DNA of 64,000 bases from Methylomonas albis. Its GTDB lineage: Bacteria > Pseudomonadota > Gammaproteobacteria > Methylococcales > Methylomonadaceae. The stretch spans positions 1,240,001 through 1,304,000 of the forward strand of contig NZ_JACXSS010000001.1 of assembly GCF_014850955.1 (NCBI RefSeq), given 5' to 3'. The position numbers were made by a program, and so were the translations under genes. Numbering within the stretch: the first letter of the stretch is position 1; every line of letters begins with the position of its first letter. The notes beneath the pieces were generated by a model, which saw only the letters and a program-made list of their open reading frames with translations, searched no databases and was not told the origin of the DNA. This document shows, in pieces, positions 19,213-29,660 of this stretch.

Positions 19213-20853
19213 CTAAATGATGCAGGATTTTGCTTTCAGCTCATGGGTGAATACCCGGCTGTTTTCGGCATAATCGATAGGCACATCGACCAGATGTACG
19301 CCCGGCGTGCTAAGGCAGTGAGTCAATATCGATTGCAGTTGCTCGGTTGCTTCAACCCGGTGGCCGTTGGCGCCGTAAGCCTCGGCGTATTTCACGAAGT
19401 CCGGGTTGCCGAAATCCAAGCCAAAATCGCTAAAGTGCGAGCTTTGTTGTTTCCATTTGATCATGCCGTAACCGCTGTCGTTCAGCACTACTACAGTGAT
19501 GTGCAGCTTTAGACGCACTGCGGTTTCCAATTCCTGACTATTCATCATAAAGCCGCCATCGCCGCAGATCGCCACTACGTTGACCTCCGGATGAATCAAT
19601 TTAGCCGCTATCGCCGACGGTAAGCCGGCACCCATCGTTGCCAGCGCGTTGTCCAGCAAAATGCTGTTGGGTGCCAGAGCTCGGTAATTGCGCGCAAACC
19701 AGAGTTTGTACATACCGTTATCCAGCGCCAAAATGTCTTTTTGATTCAGTGCGTTGCGCACTTCGGCGACCAGTCGCTGCGGAATGATAGGAAAATCGTC
19801 GGCATCGGCACGCTCGGCGATTTTGGTATCGACAGTGCGTTTTACTTTCAGAAAGTAAGCAAAATCCCAATGCGCCGGAACCTGGATGCGTTCCGCCATT
19901 TGCCAGAGGGCATTAGCGATGTCGCCGACTACGTCCAGTTGCGGGAAATAGATTTCGTCTACCGAGGAGGCGACAAAGTTGATGTCGATCACGCTGATGC
20001 CGTCGGCTTTCATGAAAAACGGTGGTTTTTCGATTACATCATGGCCGACGTTGATAATCAGGTCGGCACGCTCGATTGCGCAATGCAAATAGTCATGATC
20101 GGACAGCGCGGCGGTGCCGATAAATAATGGATGATCTTCCGCCACCACGCCTTTGCCCATTTGCGTGTTAAAAAATGGAATCCCGGTTTTTTCAATAAAT
20201 GCCATGAGCATTTTCGAAATGCGTTTGCGGTTAGCGCCCGCGCCTATCAATAACAAAGGCGATTTGGCGGCTTCAATGCGCTTAATCGCGATGTCCACGG
20301 CTTTGACATTGGCGTCGGCGCGGCGGACTTTTTGTAGCGGAATCGGCGGCACATTGGTTTTTTCGGCCGCGACGTCTTCCGGCAGTTCCAGATGCACCGC
20401 TCCGGGCCGCTCTTCTTGTGCGGTTTTAAACGCTTCGCGTATCGATGAGGGGATGCGATTGCCGCGTACTAATTGCCGGGTAAATTTAGTAATGGGCTTC
20501 ATCATGTCGACCGTATCGATCATTTGAAATTGGCCTTGCTTGCTGGCATGAATAGGCTTTTGTCCGGTAATCATGCACATCGGCATTGCCCCCAGCTGTG
20601 CGTATGCGGCGGAGGTAAAGAAGTTGGTGGCGCCTGGGCCCAGCGTAGACAAGCAGACGCCCGGTTTGCCGGTCAAGCGCCCCACGGTGGCGGCCATAAA
20701 GCCTGCGGCTTGCTCGTGCCTAGTGATGACCAGTTTGATCGACGAGTCGCGCAGCGATTCCAACAAATCCAGGTTTTCTTCGCCGGGAATGCCGAAGATG
20801 TATTCCACGCCTTCGTTTTCAAGACATTTAACAAATAGATCACTGGCTTTCAT
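19213..20853 (-). CDS. Acetolactate synthase-like thiamine-diphosphate enzyme, large subunit
   Basis: The 546-residue protein has the three-domain ThDP-enzyme layout. The N-terminal PYR domain carries the cofactor-activating Glu in TRHEQAAGFMA. The C-terminal PP domain has the ThDP motif starting CGDGGFMMNSQELE and ending about 26 residues later in SGYGMIKW. Acetolactate synthase condenses two pyruvates. No regulatory small subunit (ilvH) follows; the next gene is an aldehyde dehydrogenase. A stand-alone or catabolic role, or a different 2-oxoacid substrate, is therefore as likely as branched-chain amino acid synthesis. It is the first gene of a probable three-gene operon. Confidence 0.85.
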   Translation of the reverse strand: MKASDLFVKCLENEGVEYIFGIPGEENLDLLESLRDSSIKLVITRHEQAAGFMAATVGRLTGKPGVCLSTLGPGATNFFTSAAYAQLGAMPMCMITGQKPIHASKQGQFQMIDTVDMMKPITKFTRQLVRGNRIPSSIREAFKTAQEERPGAVHLELPEDVAAEKTNVPPIPLQKVRRADANVKAVDIAIKRIEAAKSPLLLIGAGANRKRISKMLMAFIEKTGIPFFNTQMGKGVVAEDHPLFIGTAALSDHDYLHCAIERADLIINVGHDVIEKPPFFMKADGISVIDINFVASSVDEIYFPQLDVVGDIANALWQMAERIQVPAHWDFAYFLKVKRTVDTKIAERADADDFPIIPQRLVAEVRNALNQKDILALDNGMYKLWFARNYRALAPNSILLDNALATMGAGLPSAIAAKLIHPEVNVVAICGDGGFMMNSQELETAVRLKLHITVVVLNDSGYGMIKWKQQSSHFSDFGLDFGNPDFVKYAEAYGANGHRVEATEQLQSILTHCLSTPGVHLVDVPIDYAENSRVFTHELKAKSCII

Positions 20854-21156
20854 GGTTGAACCTTTTAAGTGATTGTAGGCGGGCCGAAATACTCCGGCAT
20901 TTATAGAGGATGCTTGCTTACGCAGCGTTGGAGTGCTTGTTAGCGATAACCGGCACCCAGCAATATACTTGCTCAGCAGTTTAACAGCTCCAACGCTTAT
21001 GCCCCAACCGCACTTGCGGGCTTGTGGCTGGAATTCCGCGCAAGCTAGGTCACCTTTTGGAAATCGATTCGGTCTGTTAAGGATGGGGAGGCAGGCAGGA
21101 CAAGGGTGTTCTGCGTTTGGTCGCGGCGGGTTTGTTGCCTGCTAGGAAAAAGGCTT
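20854..21156. other. Intergenic region between acetolactate synthase and lipase-like genes
   Basis: 303 bp without a supported gene. It should contain the minus-strand promoter of the acetolactate synthase operon, but I cannot point to clear -35/-10 boxes or repeats. Confidence 0.4.
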
Positions 21157-22212
21157 TTAGCCCTTACTTAACAATTGCCGGGCTCGCGCGTCCGCGCCGG
21201 AAGGCAGCTGGTTCGGGCCGGATTTGATCCAGGCCACGATGTCTTGCCAGGCAGTGGGGGCTTGCAGATCGCGGAGCAGCATGTGGTAACCATTCTGGTA
21301 AATGGCCACGGTTTTTTCCGCAGTATCCGTAGTCAGCATTTGCTGTAAGAAAGCGTAGGTCGGTTCTTTGGGGATGACTTCGTCTTTCTCACCGTACAGC
21401 ATCAAGGTATGAGCCCTTAGCGAGTTTGCACTATCGAACGCCGCATCCATCAGGTTGGTTAAGCCGTATACCGTTTCCACACGGGTGGCTTTGATGACCA
21501 TCGGATCGAGGCCCATCGCCCGCAGCATGTCGATATTATCCGACGGCATGATCTCCAGCCCGCTGCCGGTCAAGGTCAACCAGGGCATGCTGTGCGCCAG
21601 AGTCCATAACAAACTGGTTTGATACCAAGGCATGGTCGATCTTGCCCATAGCGCCGGTGCGGCGAGGATGATGCCGGCGACATCCGGCATGTTCTCCTGC
21701 TGCATAGCGGTGATCACGATCGCACCGCCCATGCTTTCGCCCAGCAGGTAAAGCGGTTTGTTCGGATAACGCTGTTTCAGCAGTCGGGTTAATTGCTTTA
21801 AATCCTGCGCGTAAGCGTCACTGCCGGCCCACAAACCGCGCTGCGGCGCTGCGCCGAAACCGCGTTGGTCGTAAGCAAAACAAGCGATGCCGAGTTTGCT
21901 GAAATAATTGCCCGGCGAGTCGAAAAAGTGGCTGTAATCGTTAAAACCGTGCAGCGCGATGATCACTGCATTGGGCTCGGCCTCGGGCAGCCAACGCCGC
22001 AGCGGCAGACTTGCGCCGTCTTCGGTTAGAAAAGTATTATCGCCCAGCCGCGCGCTATTGATCTTGGCGCCGGGCGGATAGCTCATCGGCATACAGCCGC
22101 TCAGCGAGACCAGCAATAACACGCCGGCCAAGGTCCTGGCGTGCTGCATACGTTGCCGATACGGTCTGCGAGCGTTCACTAAGTTCAAAACAAGATTGTT
22201 CATCGCTAACAC
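21157..22212 (-). CDS. Alpha/beta hydrolase lipoprotein, monoacylglycerol-lipase-like
   Basis: The 351-residue protein has an N-terminal hydrophobic segment ending in the lipobox-like VSLSGC, so Cys40 is a likely lipidation site. Starting at the second methionine (residue 22, MQHARTLAGVLLLVSLSGC) would give a typical short lipoprotein signal. The hydrolase part has the oxyanion segment ALHGFNDYS, the nucleophile Ser160 in LLGESMGGAIV, Asp in YGEKDEVIP, and His in NGYHML, matching serine hydrolases of the Hydrolase_4/monoglyceride lipase type. It is probably anchored in the cell envelope and acts on lipid esters. Its substrate is not known. Confidence 0.82.
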   Translation of the reverse strand: MLAMNNLVLNLVNARRPYRQRMQHARTLAGVLLLVSLSGCMPMSYPPGAKINSARLGDNTFLTEDGASLPLRRWLPEAEPNAVIIALHGFNDYSHFFDSPGNYFSKLGIACFAYDQRGFGAAPQRGLWAGSDAYAQDLKQLTRLLKQRYPNKPLYLLGESMGGAIVITAMQQENMPDVAGIILAAPALWARSTMPWYQTSLLWTLAHSMPWLTLTGSGLEIMPSDNIDMLRAMGLDPMVIKATRVETVYGLTNLMDAAFDSANSLRAHTLMLYGEKDEVIPKEPTYAFLQQMLTTDTAEKTVAIYQNGYHMLLRDLQAPTAWQDIVAWIKSGPNQLPSGADARARQLLSKG

Positions 22213-22352
22213 ATGATTTCAGTATTGAATGTTCCGAAATATCCCCGCATAGGATGCGCAAAGCGGGGGATTGTTCCAGTCAAACTTATCTTAGCTGACG
22301 TTAGCTAACGGTTTTATGACAATTCAGGAATGGCTAGTTTCCTGTTATCGAA

Positions 22353-23147
22353 CTATTCCTCGTCCCATAAAATGGGGAAGGCTTTACGCACCCGCTCGAT
22401 GGCTTCTTGATCGACATTTTTGCCGCGCAAGGTCAATACCAAGGCATAAATATCCTGGGTGCTGACTTTAAAGGTGCGCTTGGGATCGGTTTTAACTGAG
22501 CTGGATAGCCGTTTGATCGTCGTATGGAAGGGTAGGGGTTTGGCTACCGGCTGCGCAGGTCGGGACAGTTCGCTCTCAATAATTTTATTTTCGTTGCCGG
22601 GCGGTGCGTTCAAGGCTTTGCGCAGGATGTCGCGCGCCCTGGCCCAAGATAGCTCGCCGCCGGCCAGTTTTTCGCGCATCGCTTCCGTGGTCAGCGGTGC
22701 GTAGCGAATGATGTCGTCGATCCAGCTGACGCTTTTGTCGAAGAATTCGGCGATGCGCTCCCTGGACCAGTTGGCGTTATTCAGATAAATCACCGTCTGG
22801 AAATAATCGGTGATGCGGGTATCGACGCGGTCTGAATTCAATTTCAGATTCAAGGCCTTGATTTCATCAGGATCGCCGGTGACGATGCGCACATCCACCC
22901 TGTCGAAATAGCCGGGATTGGCGCGGCGTATGCCTTGAATGGCCTCCATGCGATGAAAGCCGCCGACCAGATAATATTCGCGGTTGTTGCGTTCCCAAAC
23001 CACTAACGGTTCGAACAAGCCATTGACCACGATGTCTTTTTCCAGATGCACCACCTTGGCCCGATCCAGTTCTCTGTGGTTGGTGAGCGTGTGATGAAAT
23101 TCAATCTGATCGATGGGTAAATATTCGTAGCGTTTGGTAGCGAGCAT
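22353..23147 (-). CDS. ParB-like nuclease-domain protein
   Basis: The 264-residue protein has an N-terminal ParB/Srx-type domain with the box GGFHRMEAIQ (about residues 62-71), followed by a helical region where ParB proteins bind DNA (NNANWSRERIAEFFDKSVSW). No parA gene is adjacent and the C-terminal dimerisation region is not obvious, so chromosomal partitioning is unlikely. It may be a stand-alone ParB-domain regulator. The next gene upstream on the same strand encodes a large unknown membrane protein, separated by 167 bp. Confidence 0.75.
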   Translation of the reverse strand: MLATKRYEYLPIDQIEFHHTLTNHRELDRAKVVHLEKDIVVNGLFEPLVVWERNNREYYLVGGFHRMEAIQGIRRANPGYFDRVDVRIVTGDPDEIKALNLKLNSDRVDTRITDYFQTVIYLNNANWSRERIAEFFDKSVSWIDDIIRYAPLTTEAMREKLAGGELSWARARDILRKALNAPPGNENKIIESELSRPAQPVAKPLPFHTTIKRLSSSVKTDPKRTFKVSTQDIYALVLTLRGKNVDQEAIERVRKAFPILWDEE

Positions 23148-23314
23148 AGGCGTTCTCTGGGTTGTCAGGTGTCTATAAAAGGACTTAAGCGAACTTAAGC
23201 CAATATCTTACTAACGCAGGATTTACGCTACCACCATCGCATTTTTTTATACGAAATTCAATCGCGTAGGTCCTCTTGCCGGAAATGCCAACGGCGTAAA
23301 ATGGAATTGCCCTG

Positions 23315-26300
23315 TTAGCCAAACACCTTCAACACGATCGATAAGTAGTCGGTGTAACCGATGGCGGCGGCCATAATGATTAACAACACGCCCTGAAAAA
23401 TGGGGCGTTGTACAAAAGGCTTATAAGTGTCCTCCGCATAGCGTTCAGCCAAGTCAGACAGGCTCGCCAGTTTGCCGGCTAGTGGAGGGTTGTCGGGGTT
23501 ACCTTGATTGGCTATGGACAGGCGGCGCAGATTTTTCAGAGATTCGTGTTCGGCTTTATCCGCCACTGCTTTCAGGCGAAAATCACAATAGAACAAATAA
23601 GCGATACAAACGCCGATCACGATCAACAATCCGGGCGGTGTATGCCAGTTATCAAAATAACTCATTCGTGCCAACACCATAAGGGCCGCAGCGAATAGCG
23701 GGTAAGAGATCAGGCGGCTGGCTTGTTGAGTCATATCGCCCACTAGACGGATCGTCACCCAATCCTGAAGGTAAGCGTTATCGATATTTAGTGTGGCGCG
23801 ATATTCTTCCGTCACCGATACCGGCCAGGGCGAGGTACTTGGAATGGAACGGATAAACTGGATGATCGCTTGCGCCGCTCCGGTGACGCTAATCAGCAAA
23901 AATAAATAGGCAGGGACCAACAAAAACTTTAATAATAAAAAGTCGAGCCAACGGATAAACTCGCCACGATAAGGTGTAAACGGTACGCCCAGTGACAGAA
24001 TTATGGCAAAGGTAAGTAGCCAAGCTGCCAGCGTCAAGATGCCAACTCTACCCACACTCAAGTTTCGTTCAAGCCGTCTTTGTAATGATTGATCATGCGC
24101 ATAGCAACGATTATCAGGAGACACACCAAACTTACCGCTGAAATTCAGCCGTTCCCAAAATAACTGCGGAAACTTGACGGTTTCGATTGCCCAAAACACC
24201 GTAGTCACCAGCGCTGCGAATCGGATCGCTTCAGTTGTCCACATGCTGACACCCTCTATTAGCGCTATAGGTTCGGTCTGTTCAGTGTTCAGCACGAATG
24301 CCGTGAATCCGCAGCCCACTAACAGACACAACAGCAGCCAAGTTCGTTGCAAACGTAGTACGCTGACTTCTACCGGCAGTTTGGCAGCATCCGCGATTTT
24401 TATTTTGCGATGAAAATAAAGCGACAGGCAGCCAAGCAACAAGGCACAGAGCAGAGTTTTTAGCGCGATGCGGAAAAACTTTAAAAAGGGTTGATCCGCT
24501 AATAATGGTTGCTGCTCGATGTTCATTCTTTGGGTCTTATCTCTAGCATTCCCGGCTGCCTGGATAAATCTGGCCATAGGCCCAAGCACCTTGCAATCCT
24601 TACGGCTGGCTTGAGGTTCGGAATTCGCATGGCTGAGCGGGAACGCCTTGGTACGACCGATTTCGTGTATCGCTGGGTGGCTGAACACTGTTTGGTCTAA
24701 TAGGATTTGACTGTCGATTGTATTGCATATTTCCGTTACCGAAGTCGGCTCAGAGGAGGCGGGATTGGAGTCCCATAATGCCATTTGCGCGGCTAAAAAA
24801 TAGGCGGTTTGGTAACTGTCGCGGAATGGCGGAATGCCGTGTTGCAATTCCCGTGGCAGTTGTAAGCCGAAACTGGATACCACAATCAGGTTCCGCGCCC
24901 ACTCGTTTTGATCCGGGTGTAAAAACCGGGCATCCATGACGTTCGTGAAATACCAAATGTCAGGAAACTTCGCATGTAGTGCTTGCAGTACCAATAGTTT
25001 GTCGTAGACATCGCTACCTAGGACGCCGATGGCGCCAATGCTGTGGTTGCTGTCTTCAAGCTTCTCTTCTATGTCCTGGATCTGATTGGTCAGCCGGCGC
25101 ATGTAGTCGAATTGACTATCGCCGTCAGCATGTTCCATGGCTTTCGATGCCTCGGAGGAACTACTGGATTCATTGTCGCCGGACTTAGTAGCGGCACTCG
25201 GTGAGCTTTGGCCCCGCAGAGTTTTGCCATCCAATCCGCGAAAATAAGTGTATTGGTGTACGTATTGGTGCAAGCAGTCTGATTTTGGAGTTAATTGTCC
25301 ATCGCAATCCGTAGCCGGATTTTCCCCGTTCATAGCGGTTTTGACTAAGGCATCCGCAAATGTGGTGCCAATAAGGTAGCCATACAATGATTCGGTTTCG
25401 GAAATCAATACCACGTGCTTAGTAGAGTTAGCCAACTTGCCGCGGTTGCCGATTCGGACCCCGCGTAGTTCCAATTCCTTACTCAAGGCCGTGGCTAACT
25501 GGCTGTCGGTAGCGGTTGTACGAATAAAAGGCAGGCCGGCTTCGAAATGCTTGGTCAAATTGCTGCGTTCATCAGTACCTGGAGTACTGGAGCCAAACAG
25601 TAATTTACCTTCATCGACTGTGGCTCGAGGCGAATATATTCGAAATAAGGGCTTTCCATCGGATTTAGCGGTCGGCTTGACTGCCCGAGCCATGGTCTGC
25701 AATTCATCAGAAGTTGCCGGTCCCAGCACATTGAATTCCAGATTGAATTGACTGTTTTTCAGATAAATCTTGCGGAGATTCTCGAACAAGTCGTGCAGTG
25801 GCTGATAGCCGAACAGTTTGTTGTCCAGGTATAACACTAAGATCGGCGGATGTTTATCGTCATCCTGAAGTGAGTACACTGGTTTGGGTTTCCACACCAG
25901 AGATTCGAAGGCGATTAAGGTACTGGTATCGTTAAGCCGGTAGTTGACGTAGCCAATATGCTCCGCGTCACTAGGCGCATACTCATTTTTTTGGTCGGCC
26001 GTGAGTCCGGACAGCACCGCATAGCGAATACGCCGGCGGGTTTCTACGTCTTCCTGATAGTGGCCATTCGGCATCAGAGTGGCTATCACAATTTGCCGCT
26101 TGTCGCGCAATTCACCCAATTGCTTTTGAACGGTTTTTATCACTTCTTCGGGGTTTTTATATTGCTGATAATTCTCGCGGTTTAAATTTTGGTTGGCGAT
26201 GGCTTCGAATGGGTCTTGCCACAAACGCGCGTCTACGTCCGATTTAAACCCGGCTTGCTGCTGCGGTATCGGTGCTTTGTTAGGTCTGGAATCGTTGAAG

Positions 26301-26395
26301 GGGCTTTGACCGACGAACAGGCTGCCACCCAGAATGATCAAGAGCAAACTTAATACGTTTGGAGAAATCAGCGAGGATTTGTTTTCTTTGGACAT
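23315..26395 (-). CDS. Large membrane protein of unknown function
   Basis: The 1,026-residue protein starts with one membrane helix (VLSLLLIILGGSLFVG, about 14-29). A soluble part of some 600 residues follows, then eight or so helices from about residue 640 to the end. The soluble part alternates beta strands and helices: one section contains KHVVLISETESLYGYLIGT and a later one SIGAIGVLGSDVYDKLLVLQ, then SSFGLQLPREL. That pattern recalls periplasmic binding-protein folds, but this is only a suggestion. A serine-rich low-complexity linker lies near residue 410. No enzymatic motif is recognised. The topology places the large domain outside the cytoplasm. Confidence 0.65.
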   Translation of the reverse strand: MSKENKSSLISPNVLSLLLIILGGSLFVGQSPFNDSRPNKAPIPQQQAGFKSDVDARLWQDPFEAIANQNLNRENYQQYKNPEEVIKTVQKQLGELRDKRQIVIATLMPNGHYQEDVETRRRIRYAVLSGLTADQKNEYAPSDAEHIGYVNYRLNDTSTLIAFESLVWKPKPVYSLQDDDKHPPILVLYLDNKLFGYQPLHDLFENLRKIYLKNSQFNLEFNVLGPATSDELQTMARAVKPTAKSDGKPLFRIYSPRATVDEGKLLFGSSTPGTDERSNLTKHFEAGLPFIRTTATDSQLATALSKELELRGVRIGNRGKLANSTKHVVLISETESLYGYLIGTTFADALVKTAMNGENPATDCDGQLTPKSDCLHQYVHQYTYFRGLDGKTLRGQSSPSAATKSGDNESSSSSEASKAMEHADGDSQFDYMRRLTNQIQDIEEKLEDSNHSIGAIGVLGSDVYDKLLVLQALHAKFPDIWYFTNVMDARFLHPDQNEWARNLIVVSSFGLQLPRELQHGIPPFRDSYQTAYFLAAQMALWDSNPASSEPTSVTEICNTIDSQILLDQTVFSHPAIHEIGRTKAFPLSHANSEPQASRKDCKVLGPMARFIQAAGNARDKTQRMNIEQQPLLADQPFLKFFRIALKTLLCALLLGCLSLYFHRKIKIADAAKLPVEVSVLRLQRTWLLLCLLVGCGFTAFVLNTEQTEPIALIEGVSMWTTEAIRFAALVTTVFWAIETVKFPQLFWERLNFSGKFGVSPDNRCYAHDQSLQRRLERNLSVGRVGILTLAAWLLTFAIILSLGVPFTPYRGEFIRWLDFLLLKFLLVPAYLFLLISVTGAAQAIIQFIRSIPSTSPWPVSVTEEYRATLNIDNAYLQDWVTIRLVGDMTQQASRLISYPLFAAALMVLARMSYFDNWHTPPGLLIVIGVCIAYLFYCDFRLKAVADKAEHESLKNLRRLSIANQGNPDNPPLAGKLASLSDLAERYAEDTYKPFVQRPIFQGVLLIIMAAAIGYTDYLSIVLKVFG

Positions 26396-26579
26396 AAACG
26401 GTAATTTTTATGGCTACTTTTTGGATATAGGTTGTTTCAAAAGACCCAATTTACTTACTAGACTAACACCGCATGTTTCTGGGTTCAAAGCAACTAAGCA
26501 ACAATTATTTTTGTAAAATTTCACTAACGAGTATTCAGCGGAATTCAAGTTTCACAGAATGTATTGGTGAAACTAGAGT

Positions 26580-29500
26580 TTATTTCCGCAACAACCAGGG
26601 ATTACCGCCGATGGCGGTGAGATTGGTGGTGACGGTTTGTTCGTTGGCAAAGAGCTGCAAGTAGTGGGGGCCGCCGGCTTTCGGACCGGTGCCGGACAAA
26701 CCCATACCGCCGAAAGGCTGCACGCCCACCACCGCGCCTATCATGTTGCGGTTGATGTAGATATTGCCAACGCGCGCGTGTTGCTGGATATAGCGCATAT
26801 TGGCGTTGATGCGGCTGTGGATGCCCAGCGTCAAGCCGTAGCCGCTGGCGTTAATTGCATCGACCACTTTTGTCAGCTCGTTGGCTTGGTAACGGACAAT
26901 ATGCAGGATGGGGCCGAACACTTCGTGGTCAAGGAAGGATAGGGCCGGTATTTCCGCCAACGTGGGTGGAAAAAAGCAGCCGTTTGCCAGCTCGTCAGGC
27001 ACAGGCAATTGATATAACAGCTTGGCTTCGCGTTGGAGTTTTTCGATATGGTTATACAGCGTGGCTAACGCGCGGCGGTCGATGATAGGGCCAATGTCGG
27101 TGTCAATGTCCATAGGCGAGCCGATTCGCAGCAAGCGCATGGCGCCGATCAAACGGGCAATCACGCTGTCCGCGGTTTCTGTTGGTAGAAACAACACCCG
27201 CAGTGCCGAGCAGCGTTGGCCGGCACTGTTAAACGCCGAGTACAAGGCGTCGGTGACCAATTGCTCCTGGTGCGCGGAGCTGTCGGCAATCATCACGTTT
27301 TGACCGCCGGTTTCCGCGATTAACGTAGCCATAGCGGCGTGGCGATTAGCCAGTTGCCGATTGATAAGCTGAGCGGTGGTGAAAGAACCGGTAAACGCCA
27401 CGCCGGCGACACGCTCGTCACTTAATAATTGTCGGCCAATTTCCACGCCGTCGCCGGGTAAAAACTGCAGTACCTGTTCGGGGACGCCGGCCTTATGCAA
27501 AAGGCGCAAACAGGCCATCGCCGTTAATGAAGTCTGCAAGGCCGGTTTGGCGATTACGGTATTGCCGGCTACCAAAGCGGCGGCGATTTGGCCGATGAAA
27601 ATCGCAAGCGGAAAATTCCACGGACTGATACAGACAAACACGCCGCGCCCAAGCTGAAACAACTGATTATCTTCGCCGGTGGGGCCGGGTAAGCGCAGTG
27701 GCTGAGCAAATTGTTCCACCGCGCAGGCTGAGTAGTAACGGCATAGATCGACTGCTTCCCTGACTTCCGCCAGCGCGTCGCGCACCGTTCGGCCTCCCTC
27801 GCGAATGCACAGCACCACCAATTCGAGGCGCTGCTGTTCCAATAAATCTGCTGTTTTTTGCAGGTACCCGGCACGGGTTGCGACCGGGCATAAACGCCAG
27901 TCGTTGAACGCACAGTTGGTTTGTTGCAAGGCTTGGTCTATATCATTTGCGGAACTGAACACCACCTCGCCAACCAGACTGTGCCGGTCGTGCGGGCTAT
28001 AAGCCGGATGCGGTTCGCCACGAATTTGTTGACCAGCAATCAATGGTGCGGCTTGCCAAGTCTGGTCCGTCATGGCAGCCAATTCCTGTTGCAACTGCTG
28101 TAATTTCTCGGGATCGCTCAAATTCAGCCCCTCCGAATTCCGGCGTTGTGCGCCGAATAAGTCGCCGGGTACAGCTAGCGGCTTAGATTCCACTTGGTTT
28201 AACTGGGTCAACGGATCGCCGGACAGCATAACGGCGCTAATCGCCGGATTTTCGATTTGATTGATAAACGAGGTATTCGCGCCGTTTTCCAATAAGCGTC
28301 TGACCAGATACGGCAGCAAATCCCGGTAACTGCCCACCGGCGCATATACGCGGCAGTTAATGGCCCGTTGACTCAGCAACTCATCATAAAGCGCAGTGCC
28401 CATCCCGTGCAGGCGCTGGAATTCAAAACCCGGATGGTCTTTGCCAAACTCGCAAATCGCCGCCACGCTGTGGGCGTTATGCGTGGCAAATTGTGGATAA
28501 AAAGCCTGCTGGCGCGACAGAATCAGCTTCGCGCAAGTCAGATATGACAAGTCGGTGGCGGCTTTACGGGTAAACACCGGGTAGTCGTCCCAGCCGTTTT
28601 CCTGGGCGCGCTTGATCTCGCTATCCCAGTAGGCGCCTTTCACCAAGCGGATGGGAATAATAGATTGCTGAACTTCGGCTAAAGTTGCCAGCCATTCGAT
28701 GACTGCTACGGCGCGCTTTTGGTAAGCCTGCACCGCCAGACCGAAACCCGACCAACCGGCCAGCGCCGGGTCGTTAAACACCGCCGCGAAAATATCCAAA
28801 GACATGTCCAGCCGTTCGGCTTCTTCCGCATCCACAGTCACGGAAATATTTGCCGTACAGGCCTGCTTGACCAAAGCTAGCAGCTGTTTGCTGATTGCCG
28901 GCACCGCATAGCGATTCTGCAAAGGCTCGTAACGCGGATACAGCGCCGATAGTTTGATAGAAATGCCGGGGTTAGAAAATAAATCCGCCGTAGCGAATTT
29001 TGCCAGCGTTGCTATGGCATGCCGATAGGCCGCGAAATAGCGCTCCGCATCGTCTTCGGTCAAGGCCGCTTCGCCGAGCATATCGAAGGAATATCGGTAG
29101 TTCGGCGCTCGGCCGGCTTGTTCGACAGCCGCCGTTATATCTTCGGCGATGACGAAATGTTCCGCCATTTGCTGCATGGCCTGCTTGATTGCGGTGCGGA
29201 TCAGCGGCTCGCCCAGCCGGCTTAATAATCCGTCGAAAACCCGCTGCCGAATCAGGCCTGCCATTTTGCCGCCGACCCATAAGCCGCCGCTAGCCAGATT
29301 GACCGCAACGGAATCACTGTGCAACCAATGGCTATACCAGTCGGCATCGGCCAATTTGTCGCGCAAGAACAGGTTTTGTGTGTCGCAGTCCGGAATCCGC
29401 AACAAGGCTTCGGCGATACTCATCAACACGATGCCTTCCTCGCTGTTCAGGCTGTATTCATGCAAAAACGCTTCGAATATGTCGGGGTGTTTATGCTTGG

Positions 29501-29660
29501 CGCGCACTGCGTCGATCAATGTCTGTGAAAATGCGCCGATCGTCTGGCTAGCATAATCGCCCAAGGTGGCTATCAAGCCGGCGACCGCTTCCGGCTCGGT
29601 TTGGGTAAACGTTTGATTGATGCGCTGGCGCAGTTGGGGTAAACGGTTTGCGTTGCTCAT
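26580..29660 (-). CDS. putA: PutA, bifunctional proline dehydrogenase / glutamate semialdehyde dehydrogenase
   Basis: PutA oxidises proline to glutamate in two steps with FAD and NAD. The frame allows a start at 29684; I prefer the ATG at 29660 (MSNANRLPQLRQRINQ, 1,026 residues). The proline dehydrogenase half (about 60-480) has RLVKGAYWDSEIKRAQ. The aldehyde dehydrogenase half (about 520-1020) has CISPWNFPLAIF, AETGGQNVMI and the catalytic Cys in NSAGQRCSALR. There is no N-terminal ribbon-helix-helix domain, so this is the short form that does not repress its own gene. A dicarboxylate and a peptide transporter lie nearby. Confidence 0.95.
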   Translation of the reverse strand: MSNANRLPQLRQRINQTFTQTEPEAVAGLIATLGDYASQTIGAFSQTLIDAVRAKHKHPDIFEAFLHEYSLNSEEGIVLMSIAEALLRIPDCDTQNLFLRDKLADADWYSHWLHSDSVAVNLASGGLWVGGKMAGLIRQRVFDGLLSRLGEPLIRTAIKQAMQQMAEHFVIAEDITAAVEQAGRAPNYRYSFDMLGEAALTEDDAERYFAAYRHAIATLAKFATADLFSNPGISIKLSALYPRYEPLQNRYAVPAISKQLLALVKQACTANISVTVDAEEAERLDMSLDIFAAVFNDPALAGWSGFGLAVQAYQKRAVAVIEWLATLAEVQQSIIPIRLVKGAYWDSEIKRAQENGWDDYPVFTRKAATDLSYLTCAKLILSRQQAFYPQFATHNAHSVAAICEFGKDHPGFEFQRLHGMGTALYDELLSQRAINCRVYAPVGSYRDLLPYLVRRLLENGANTSFINQIENPAISAVMLSGDPLTQLNQVESKPLAVPGDLFGAQRRNSEGLNLSDPEKLQQLQQELAAMTDQTWQAAPLIAGQQIRGEPHPAYSPHDRHSLVGEVVFSSANDIDQALQQTNCAFNDWRLCPVATRAGYLQKTADLLEQQRLELVVLCIREGGRTVRDALAEVREAVDLCRYYSACAVEQFAQPLRLPGPTGEDNQLFQLGRGVFVCISPWNFPLAIFIGQIAAALVAGNTVIAKPALQTSLTAMACLRLLHKAGVPEQVLQFLPGDGVEIGRQLLSDERVAGVAFTGSFTTAQLINRQLANRHAAMATLIAETGGQNVMIADSSAHQEQLVTDALYSAFNSAGQRCSALRVLFLPTETADSVIARLIGAMRLLRIGSPMDIDTDIGPIIDRRALATLYNHIEKLQREAKLLYQLPVPDELANGCFFPPTLAEIPALSFLDHEVFGPILHIVRYQANELTKVVDAINASGYGLTLGIHSRINANMRYIQQHARVGNIYINRNMIGAVVGVQPFGGMGLSGTGPKAGGPHYLQLFANEQTVTTNLTAIGGNPWLLRK

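Noticed and set aside
22353..23147. Plasmid or chromosome partition locus
   Set aside because: The ParB-like gene has no parA neighbour and no parS-like repeats were seen.
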